Shown: in pieces, positions 57,200 to 64,000 of the stretch
Position numbering within the stretch: the stretch's first letter is position 1
How the letters are laid out: each line of letters starts with the position of its first letter
NCBI RefSeq assembly: GCF_036013955.1
Contig: NZ_CP107903.1
Location: 1,426,001 to 1,490,000, forward strand
Source: Streptomyces sp. NBC_00459
GTDB taxonomy: Bacteria; Actinomycetota; Actinomycetes; Streptomycetales; Streptomycetaceae
Direction: 5' to 3'
DNA length: 64,000 bases
Notes under the pieces: generated by a model
The model's input: the letters and a program-made list of their open reading frames with translations, nothing else
The model's database searches: none
Told to the model about the DNA's origin: nothing
Program-made: the position numbers and the translations under genes

Positions 57200-58093
57200 T
57201 CAGTGGGTGTGGCCCGTCGTGGGTTCTCCTTCTCCGAGGTCGGGGGGTGTGCAGTAGTCGACGTCCGGTTCGGGGGAGATGAGGTCGCCTGAATCGGCGT
57301 CGGTGCAGTAGGCGTCGAAGACCTCGCCGGCCGTCAGCGGCTGGACACCGTCACCGCGCAGGCGCCAGCCGTAGATGCGGTCGGTGGTGCCGGGGGCAGT
57401 GGTGCGCATGACGAGGCCTCCGGGACTCTGGGTGGCGAGGCCGAGAGCCAGGATCGTGGTGAATTCGAGGACTTCGGCCTCGTCGAGTTCTGTCCCGTCC
57501 TCGCTGTCATCGTCTGCGTGGAGGACGGCGACGAGTGTTTCCGCTGGTGTCGTGACACTGCAGACGAGGTGCCTGTTTCCTTGCGGGGCGGTGTCGAGGA
57601 TGCGGACGAGGAGGTTCGAGGCACGGCCGAAGGCTGCGCGTCCGATGTCCTCACCGCAGGATGCGCAGGCTCCGATCCGTGCCAGGAGTGTGGCGGCGTA
57701 CTCCCAGGTCGCCTGACGGACGGCCTCGTCGACCAGGTGCGGAAGCAGTTCGGCGAGTGGTTGGCCGTCGTACGGAACGGTCGGGCCCGTGGTGGCCAGT
57801 TCCGCTGTGAAGCGGGTGCGGCTGGACGGGGCGTCCGGGTCGAGGCCGGTGGCGGTGCAGAATTCGGCGTACTCCTCAGGGTCGAAGAGCGCGACGGTGG
57901 TGTGGTTGCCCTGGGCGGCGAGGCTCTTCAGGAGAGCTTCCACCTCGCGGAGGTAGGCCGTGTGGTTCTGGAAGGTGAAGGTGCGGTAGCGCCGCATCGC
58001 CCGGAAGTCGTGCTCGTCGGTCAGCAGGCCGATGGTGCCCGCGATCTCGCGGCGCAGAACGCGCCGCATGGTCGGGTGGCCGGTGTTCGCCAT
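57200..58093 (-). CDS. Conserved hypothetical protein beside ptsI
   Basis: A 297-residue soluble protein of unknown function. It begins with MANTGHPTMRRVLRREIAGT and a helical part (RRYRTFTFQNHTAYLREVEA). The middle has a CASCGEDIG motif that might bind metal with other Cys. The end is acidic and Cys-containing (ISPEPDVDYCTPPDLGEGEP). No membrane segment or signal is visible. It starts 22 nt after the stop of the MFS gene on the same strand, so the two are likely co-transcribed. I remember similar genes near ptsI in Streptomyces but no function. Confidence 0.8.
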   Translation of the reverse strand: MANTGHPTMRRVLRREIAGTIGLLTDEHDFRAMRRYRTFTFQNHTAYLREVEALLKSLAAQGNHTTVALFDPEEYAEFCTATGLDPDAPSSRTRFTAELATTGPTVPYDGQPLAELLPHLVDEAVRQATWEYAATLLARIGACASCGEDIGRAAFGRASNLLVRILDTAPQGNRHLVCSVTTPAETLVAVLHADDDSEDGTELDEAEVLEFTTILALGLATQSPGGLVMRTTAPGTTDRIYGWRLRGDGVQPLTAGEVFDAYCTDADSGDLISPEPDVDYCTPPDLGEGEPTTGHTH

Positions 58094-58115
58094 GGTTCCC
58101 CCTGTGTGCTGTCGA

Positions 58116-59390
58116 TCAATGCTCACTCACAGTAACGGGGGCCACTGACAACGGCTTTCGGGTCAGGCGGTCGCGGACGAGGCGGTGCTGAACCACGCAG
58201 GTCACAGCGATGCCAACGCCGAAACCGGCCCAGCCGAGAGGACCGGTGGCGATGGCCGTGGTGACAGCCAGTGGACCGATGGTGCGCTGGACGGCTTGCG
58301 CGAGTCCGTGGACGCCGAGGTACGCGCCCTGGGCGGTGTCGGAGGCGAGGGCGACGGAGAGTTCCCAGGAGACGGTGGCATGGAGTATCTCGGCCAGGGT
58401 GAAGGCGGCTGCCGAGGCGGTGAGGAACAGCGTCGCGGAGGCTGCCGTACCGGTTGCCGACAAGGCCATCGTGATGCCGCCCAGGGCGAAGACCGCGGAG
58501 AGTGGGAGCAGGAGCGTGCGAGCGGCCTTGGTGGTGGTGCCGAAGCGGGCCAGGGGGACCTGGAGGACCACCACCATCACGTTGTTGAGAACCATCAGCA
58601 GCGGTGCCAGGCCGGTCGGTGCGCTGCCGGTATGGGCGATCCAGAGGGGCAGGCCGACCTTGAAGACCGCGTCGTCGAGGAAGAGGACGGCCTCGGTCAC
58701 GACGTAGGCGAGGTAGGTGCGATCGCGCCAGGGATTCGCGGGCCTGGTCGTGGGTGTGGCGTCGGACGACGTGGCTACCGTGCGGGAGGGCGAGGGGGGT
58801 TCGGCGCAGCGGAGGGTGAGAATCGCGGTGACGACGAACGTGAGTGCGTCGCCGACGAGAAGCCACTGGTATGCCGTGGTGGTGCCGAGGGTCAGGGCCG
58901 CGGCGGCGGCGAGGCCGCCGAGTGCCCAGCCCGCGTTGGCGGCCGTCCGGTTGATCGCCTGGTAGCGGACGCGGTCCGGTCCGGCGACGCGGGTGGCATA
59001 GAGCTTCGTGATGACGCTCGACGCGCGGTCACCGAAGCCTCCGACGGCCGTACACGCGAGGAGCAGCGCGTAGTGGTCGGTCGTGAGCAGGGCGAACGAG
59101 GCCAGAGCGCGTATCAGTTGGAGGGCGACCAGGACCCGGGTGAGCGGAAAGCGGTCGGCGAGGCGGCCGCCCATCGGCGCCCCGGCGATGCCGATGGCTC
59201 CGGCGGCGGCGACAAGCGTGCCGACCTCCGCGATGGAAAGGCCGGACACGTAGGTGAAGTAGAGGACGGAGACGGATGCCCACAGACCGCTGCCTATGCG
59301 GTCGACGAGGGTGATCAAGAGCATTCTGCGGCCGTGCGGGCCTCCCGGTGTGCGGTCGGCCCAGGCTTCCGCACGGCGCAGTGGATTCAC
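58116..59390 (-). CDS. MFS transporter
   Basis: A 424-residue twelve-helix major-facilitator protein. The motif-A loop is GGRLADRFPLTRVLVALQLI. Hydrophobic segments of both halves are regular (LLLACTAVGGFG, YLAYVVTEAVLFLDDAVFKV, LLMVLNNVMVVVLQVPLARF). GTG start with AGGGGGAA just upstream. It is divergent from a MocR regulator over a 45-bp gap with a clear palindrome, so it is most likely the regulated target. Substrate unknown; export of a toxic compound or metabolite is the usual role. Confidence 0.9.
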   Translation of the reverse strand: MNPLRRAEAWADRTPGGPHGRRMLLITLVDRIGSGLWASVSVLYFTYVSGLSIAEVGTLVAAAGAIGIAGAPMGGRLADRFPLTRVLVALQLIRALASFALLTTDHYALLLACTAVGGFGDRASSVITKLYATRVAGPDRVRYQAINRTAANAGWALGGLAAAAALTLGTTTAYQWLLVGDALTFVVTAILTLRCAEPPSPSRTVATSSDATPTTRPANPWRDRTYLAYVVTEAVLFLDDAVFKVGLPLWIAHTGSAPTGLAPLLMVLNNVMVVVLQVPLARFGTTTKAARTLLLPLSAVFALGGITMALSATGTAASATLFLTASAAAFTLAEILHATVSWELSVALASDTAQGAYLGVHGLAQAVQRTIGPLAVTTAIATGPLGWAGFGVGIAVTCVVQHRLVRDRLTRKPLSVAPVTVSEH

Positions 59391-59410
59391 GCTTCCCCCT
59401 TGCTTCAATT

Positions 59411-59426
59411 TATGTACTGATACATA
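59411..59426. promoter_or_regulatory. MocR operator between divergent MFS and MocR genes
   Basis: TATGTA-CTGA-TACATA, a perfect 6-4-6 inverted repeat inside the 45-bp gap between the two GTG starts. The site must overlap both promoters and is the likely binding site of the MocR protein. Confidence 0.65.
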
Positions 59427-59435
59427 CTCTCCAAC

Positions 59436-60755
59436 GTGGCAACACAATATGGGATCAGTGGTACGACGGCCAAGGGAATTGCCTCGTCCGTCGAAAGAGG
59501 TGTGTCCGAGGGGCTGTTGGGGCCGGGTGTCGCACTGCCTCCCGTGCGTCGGCTCGCCGATGAACTGGGGGTGAGCCCGGGGACGGTCGCGACGGCCTAC
59601 AAGGAGTTGCGGCAGCGCGGGATCGTGGTCACGCGCGGCCGGGGCGGGACTGTCGTGGCGGCTGCTCCCGCGGTCGCCTCACGACGGCCCCCCAAAGTCC
59701 CGGACGGACTGCGCGACCTGGCCGGCGGGCACCCGGATCCCCGGCTGCTTCCCCGGCTGGTGCCGCCCTCGCGCCTCTCCCCTGGTGCCCGCTCCCATCG
59801 CGCGACGCCCCGGGTGACGCGGCTGGAGCATGTCGTCCGGGAGTGGCTCGGGCCCGACGGGGTGCCCACGGAGCACGTGGTCTTCGCCCACGGGGCGCTG
59901 GATCTCATCGGGCGGCTGCTGTCGGTGGAGCTGCGACCCGGTGATGCGGTGGCCATGGAGGACCCCGGATACCACCATCTGCTGGATCTGGTGACCGCGC
60001 TGGGGCTGCGCAACGTCCCTGTCGCCGTGGACGACGAGGGGCTGCTTCCGGAAGCGCTGCGAGAGGCGCTGCGAGCGGGTGTGCGGGCCGTCGTGTGCAG
60101 TCCGCGCGCGCAGAATCCGCGAGGTGGCTGCTTCTCGGCGGCGCGCCGGGACGCTCTTGTCGCGGTGCTCCGGGAGGAGCCGGAGGTCCTCGTGGTGGAG
60201 AACGATCACGCGTCCGCCGTCGCGGACGCTCCCTTGTACACGCTGACCTCGGGTGGACCGGCCCGGTGGGTACACGTCCGTACGGTGAGCAAGTTCCTCG
60301 GGACCGACCTGCGGTGGGCCGCGGCGGCTTGCGACCCGACCACGTTGGCCCGGCACGACGGACGGATGCTGCTGACGTCAGGCTGGGTCAGTCATCTGCT
60401 CCAGGAGACCGTGTACGCGCTGATGACTGACGACGGCACGCGCGCGTTGGTCGCACGCGCGCGGGAAACGTACTCGTCGCGGCGGACCACGCTCCTGCGG
60501 GAGCTCGAACGGCACGGGATCCCGGCACAGGGAGCGAGCGGGATGAACGTGTGGGTGCCCGTGCCGGACGAATCCGCCGTGGTGAACGGGCTGCGGTCGT
60601 ACGGCTGGTGGGTCGCTGCCGGGGCACGGTTCCGGCTCGCGTCCGGGCCCGCGGTACGGATCGCGGTGGCGGACCTCCAGTCGGCCGACGCGGCGCGGCT
60701 GGCCTCGGACTTCGCCGCGGTGCTGGTCGAGTCCGAGGCCACCTACGGTGGTTGA
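59436..60755 (+). CDS. MocR-type (GntR/aminotransferase fusion) regulator
   Basis: A 439-residue MocR protein. The winged helix is at residues 1-70 (PPVRRLADELGVSPGTVATA, then YKELRQRGIVVTRGRGGTVV). The aminotransferase-like domain has its PLP lysine in HVRTVSKFLGTDLRW and SPRAQNPRGGCFS in the cofactor region. It starts with GTG and probably has a very short leader, because the operator lies 9 bp upstream. It is divergent from the MFS transporter and likely controls it. It is a separate paralogue of the MocR at 18435. Confidence 0.93.
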   Translation: MATQYGISGTTAKGIASSVERGVSEGLLGPGVALPPVRRLADELGVSPGTVATAYKELRQRGIVVTRGRGGTVVAAAPAVASRRPPKVPDGLRDLAGGHPDPRLLPRLVPPSRLSPGARSHRATPRVTRLEHVVREWLGPDGVPTEHVVFAHGALDLIGRLLSVELRPGDAVAMEDPGYHHLLDLVTALGLRNVPVAVDDEGLLPEALREALRAGVRAVVCSPRAQNPRGGCFSAARRDALVAVLREEPEVLVVENDHASAVADAPLYTLTSGGPARWVHVRTVSKFLGTDLRWAAAACDPTTLARHDGRMLLTSGWVSHLLQETVYALMTDDGTRALVARARETYSSRRTTLLRELERHGIPAQGASGMNVWVPVPDESAVVNGLRSYGWWVAAGARFRLASGPAVRIAVADLQSADAARLASDFAAVLVESEATYGG

Positions 60756-60775
60756 CCGCTGTTTCCGAAGGCCGG

Positions 60776-62752
60776 TCAGGCGCGTTTGCGGGCCAGCTCT
60801 GCGTAGAAGTGCAGCAGTTCGAGGTTGTCGATGGAGCCGGGGTTGACGGCCTTCTCCAGGGGGCTGCCCTGGAGAAGCCGCTTCACCGGGACCTCGATGC
60901 GTTTGCCGGTGAGGGTGTGCGGCACTCCGGGGACCTCGATGACCTCGTCGGGGACGTGGCGCGGGGAGAGCTGTTCACGGATGGTCTGTTTGATGCGGTT
61001 CAGCAGGGCCTCGTCGAGGACGGCTCCGGGCGCGAGGTGGACGAACAGAGGCATCCAGTAACCGCCGTCGGGTTGTTCGACGCCGATCACGAGCGATTCC
61101 TTGATCTCGGGAAGCCGTTCGACGGCTTCGTAGATGTCGGCCGACCCCATGCGTACGCCCTGGCGGTTGAGCGTGGAGTCGGAGCGGCCGTGGATGATCA
61201 CGGAGCCGCGCGAGGTGACGGTGATCCAGTCGCCGTGGCGCCACACTCCGGGATAGGTGTCGAAGTAGCTGTCGTGGTATCGGCTGCCGTCCGGGTCGTT
61301 CCAGAAGCGGATGGGCATGGACGGCATCGGGTTGGTGACCACGAGTTCGCCGACCTCGTCCACGAGGGGTCGTCCGCTGGGGTCCCAGGACTGGAGGTCG
61401 GTGCCCAGTCCTGGCGCCTGGAGTTCGCCGATGTGCACCGGGAGGGTCGGTACGGCTCCTGCGAAGCAGGAGCACACGTCCGTGCCACCGCTGACCGAGG
61501 CGATCCACATCTCGGCCCCGCTCGCCGCGAACTCGTCGTGCAGCCAGCGGAATCCGTCGGGGGGCAGCGGCGATCCGGTCGTGGCGACGCACTGCACCCT
61601 GGACAGGTCGAAATCCCTGGCCGGGTGCACTCCGGCCTTGTGGCAGGCCATGACGTACGCCGCCGAGGTGCCGAAGAGGGTCGCTCCCGTACGTTCGGCG
61701 ATCCGCCACTGGGCGCCCGTGTCGGGGTAGCCGGGGCTGCCGTCGTAGAGGACGATCGTCGTGCCCGTCAGGAGGCCGGAGACAAGGAAGTTCCACATCA
61801 TCCAGCCGGTGGACGTGTACCAGAAGAAGCGGTCCTCCGGCCCCAGGTCGCAGTGCAGGCCGAGTTGTTTGAGGTGTTCGACGAGGATGCCGCCCTGGGA
61901 CTGGACGATCGCCTTGGGAAGGCCGGTCGTGCCCGAGGAGTAGAGCACCCACAGGGGGTGGTCGAAAGCGACCTGCTCGTAGGTGGGGGTCACGTCCGCG
62001 GACGTGAGGGCGGACCATTCCAGGGCGCCTTCGGGGGGCTCGGTGCCCAGCAGCGGGATGTGGACGACGGCGCGCAGGGTGGGCAGTTCGCGGCGGAGTT
62101 CGGCGACCGTGTCACGGCGGTCGTGCTCCTTGCCGCCGTAGCGGTAGCCGTCGACGGTGAACAGCACGACCGGTTCGACCTGCTGGAAGCGGTCGAGGAC
62201 GCTGCGGGCCCCGAAGTCGGGGGCGCAGGACGTCCATACGCCGCCCACGGCGGCCGTGGCGAGCAGAGCGACCACGGCTTGGGGAACGTTCGGGAGATAG
62301 CCGCTCACACGGTCTCCTGGGCGCACTCCTAGCGTACGCAGCTCGGCGGCGAGGGAGCCGACCTGGCGGCGCAGCTCCGACCAGGTCACCGGGCGGGGTT
62401 CGTGGGTCTCGTCGACGTGCAGGAGGGCCGGTTCGTCCGCGCGGGTGTCCGCGGCGCGCAGGGCGTGTTCGGCGTAGTTGAGCTTCGCGCCGGGGAACCA
62501 CTGCGCGCCGGGCATCGAACGTTCGCCGAGCACGCGCGCGTAGGGCGTCGAGAAGCGCACGTCGAACCACTCGGTGACGGCCTGCCAGAACGTGTCGAGC
62601 CGGTCCACGGACCAGCTGTGCAGTGCAGCGTAGCCGCCGTCGGCGGGGGCTCCGTGCTGCTCGGCCGCCCACGCCTGGAACCTGGTGATCCGGGCCCGGG
62701 CGACGCGTTCTCGGTCGGGCTGCCAGAGGGGCGTGGGGTTCGTGGTGGACAT
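60776..62752 (-). CDS. Acetoacetyl-CoA synthetase
   Basis: A 658-residue AMP-forming ligase of the acetoacetyl-CoA synthetase (AacS) group. The N terminus PLWQPDRERVARARITRFQA is typical of this group. Motifs are VLYSSGTTGLPKAIVQSQGG, the substrate region FFWYTSTGWMMWNFLVSGLL and FTLTGKRIEVPVK-like HTLTGKRIEVPVKRLLQG with the acetylatable lysine. It activates acetoacetate, linking ketone-body and amino-acid catabolism to acetyl-CoA. GGGAG 7 nt upstream supports the ATG. The gene order after ptsI is as in S. coelicolor. Confidence 0.94.
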   Translation of the reverse strand: MSTTNPTPLWQPDRERVARARITRFQAWAAEQHGAPADGGYAALHSWSVDRLDTFWQAVTEWFDVRFSTPYARVLGERSMPGAQWFPGAKLNYAEHALRAADTRADEPALLHVDETHEPRPVTWSELRRQVGSLAAELRTLGVRPGDRVSGYLPNVPQAVVALLATAAVGGVWTSCAPDFGARSVLDRFQQVEPVVLFTVDGYRYGGKEHDRRDTVAELRRELPTLRAVVHIPLLGTEPPEGALEWSALTSADVTPTYEQVAFDHPLWVLYSSGTTGLPKAIVQSQGGILVEHLKQLGLHCDLGPEDRFFWYTSTGWMMWNFLVSGLLTGTTIVLYDGSPGYPDTGAQWRIAERTGATLFGTSAAYVMACHKAGVHPARDFDLSRVQCVATTGSPLPPDGFRWLHDEFAASGAEMWIASVSGGTDVCSCFAGAVPTLPVHIGELQAPGLGTDLQSWDPSGRPLVDEVGELVVTNPMPSMPIRFWNDPDGSRYHDSYFDTYPGVWRHGDWITVTSRGSVIIHGRSDSTLNRQGVRMGSADIYEAVERLPEIKESLVIGVEQPDGGYWMPLFVHLAPGAVLDEALLNRIKQTIREQLSPRHVPDEVIEVPGVPHTLTGKRIEVPVKRLLQGSPLEKAVNPGSIDNLELLHFYAELARKRA

Positions 62753-62933
62753 GGGGCGGCTCCCGGACGGTGCTCCTGACACGGCTGACACGGACCATGC
62801 CATCTGATCGACTCCGACACCAGGGTGCGCCGCGCGGGGGTCGTGTCGTGGAGATGAAGATGTGGTCCCTACCAGGGTGAACGGCTGCTGAACTGTGCGC
62901 CCATCGGGTGAAGTCAGTGGCAGGCTGAGCAGC

Positions 62934-64000
62934 ATGGAAGGTCGTGACCTGGTGCGTTCGGTGAGGGCGGTCGGTTCGGCGGGGGCGGCCCAGGGGTTGC
63001 GTACCGTACGGGCCGCCTGGCGCCGTCGGCGTGCCGACGCCGCCGGGCTGCCGCCGCGGGGTGCCGAGCGCGCGCGGGTGCCCGGGCCCGTGCGGGACGT
63101 GGAGCCGGGGCCCGGTGGTGGTGTCGTCCGGTTCGCGAGGTCCGAGCTGCGGATCCTTGTCGCCGTCAACGGGGCTGTCTTCTGGGGCTGGGACGGGGCC
63201 GGTCCCGAGCCGTCGTACGCGCTCGCCGACCGCTGTCCTGAGCCGGATCCCCGTGCCTCGCTCGAACCGGACACGGAGGGCGGCTGGCGGGTCGTGGCCG
63301 AGCGGGTGACGGTCGTGGTCTCGCGGCACGGTGCGGTGGAAGTGCTCACCCCCGGAGGGGTGAGCCTGCGACGGGAGCTGCCGCCTCGCTGGTGGGAGCC
63401 CGTGGGTGGTGGCACGAGTCGCTGGACGCAGCGCTCCGAGGTGGCCGCGGACGCGCGGTTCTTCGGGCTCGGCGGGCGCGGCTCGGGACCGAGGTTGCGC
63501 GATGGAACGTACCGCCTGTGGAACACGGGTCCCGGCCGTGCCTTCGGTCCCGGCGACGATCCGCTGTCCATCACCATGCCGGTGCAGTTGGTGGTGGCCG
63601 ACGCGGCGACCCATCTGGTGTTCCAGGACACCTCCTGGGACGGCACGGTGACACTGCGGGAGGGCGAGGAGGGCGCGGGTTCGGGACATGACCGGGCCGG
63701 CACGTCCGAGCTGCGGATGGACGGCGGGCCGCTGCGCTGCTGGATGATGGTGGGCACCCCCGCGCGCGTGCTGCACACCTGGGCCACGCTCGCGGGTGCG
63801 CCCGCGCTGCCGCCCTCGTGGGCGCTGGGGCACCACCACGCGCGCCGGGGCCTCGGCGGCGAGCAGGAGGTGCGGCGGGTCGTCGCGGGCTACCAGGAGC
63901 ACGATCTGCCGCTCGACGCTGTCCATCTGGGCATCGAACACTTCGACGGGCACCAGGTGTTCACCGTCGACGAGGACCAGTTCCCGAAGCTGCCGGCCCT
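62934..64000 (+). CDS. Glycoside hydrolase family 31 (alpha-glucosidase-like), 3' truncated by window
   Basis: The first 355 codons of a GH31 protein; the catalytic barrel is cut off. The N-terminal beta-sandwich shows RFFGLGGRGSGPRLRDGTYR followed by LWNTGPGRAFGPGDDPLSIT, and the start of the barrel is TWATLAGAPALPPSWALGHH and VRRVVAGYQEHDLPLDAVHL, matching the YGPYFLGRCL-type domain order of the family. The nucleophile region is beyond the edge. The reaction is hydrolysis of alpha-glycosides. It is divergent from the acetoacetyl-CoA synthetase gene over 181 bp. Confidence 0.9.
   Translation, partial: MEGRDLVRSVRAVGSAGAAQGLRTVRAAWRRRRADAAGLPPRGAERARVPGPVRDVEPGPGGGVVRFARSELRILVAVNGAVFWGWDGAGPEPSYALADRCPEPDPRASLEPDTEGGWRVVAERVTVVVSRHGAVEVLTPGGVSLRRELPPRWWEPVGGGTSRWTQRSEVAADARFFGLGGRGSGPRLRDGTYRLWNTGPGRAFGPGDDPLSITMPVQLVVADAATHLVFQDTSWDGTVTLREGEEGAGSGHDRAGTSELRMDGGPLRCWMMVGTPARVLHTWATLAGAPALPPSWALGHHHARRGLGGEQEVRRVVAGYQEHDLPLDAVHLGIEHFDGHQVFTVDEDQFPKLPA

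Overview
This 64 kb window is high-GC actinomycete DNA, almost certainly Streptomyces. Third codon positions are nearly all G or C, GTG (and one TTG) starts are frequent, and the right half has a Streptomyces coelicolor-like gene order: gcvP with a glycine riboswitch, dinB, merR, a DUF151 nuclease, ftsR, a garA-like gene, DUF881/DUF1290/DUF881, manC, a CDP-alcohol phosphatidyltransferase, an rRNA operon, crr-ptsI and acetoacetyl-CoA synthetase. The block from garA to gcvP also follows the Mycobacterium tuberculosis order Rv1822-Rv1832.

Region 1 (1-9 kb) is accessory and the most interesting part. At the left edge lies a leftward operon for isonitrile-lipid building blocks: acyl carrier protein (ScoB-like), non-heme iron oxygenase (ScoE-like), FcoT-type thioesterase (ScoD-like) and the start of an acyl-ACP ligase (ScoC-like). 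An NRPS would be expected beyond base 1. Just upstream, an IS110-family element and an 85-bp tandem duplication separate these genes from a KAS III, an MFS exporter and an aspartyl/asparaginyl beta-hydroxylase on the same strand. The hydroxylase start codon overlaps the stop of a 45-codon glycine-rich ORF, which I propose as a candidate modified-peptide precursor.

Region 2 (8.3-14.9 kb) handles copper: an ECF sigma factor that looks like mycobacterial SigC, two Met/His-rich membrane proteins, a PCu(A)C-type protein and a CopA P-type ATPase in a tightly overlapping operon, then a TauE/SafE permease and a Rieske lipoprotein. Isonitrile lipids bind copper in other actinobacteria, so the adjacency of regions 1 and 2 suggests one metal-homeostasis neighbourhood.

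Region 3 (14.9-35 kb) is a mosaic of single genes and divergent regulator/target pairs: LysR with an EamA exporter, MocR with a PPOX flavoprotein and a PaiB homologue, an XRE regulator with an aldo/keto reductase, PadR with an orphan response regulator, then PhzF, a CPBP protease, a GCS2-type ligase, DUF5999 and a methyltransferase.

Region 4 (35-64 kb) is the conserved core described above. The 16S-23S-5S operon reads leftward (54.3 to 49.1 kb) and has no spacer tRNA. To its right are crr-ptsI (general PTS proteins), an MFS/MocR divergent pair, acetoacetyl-CoA synthetase and the start of a family 31 glycoside hydrolase that runs off the window.
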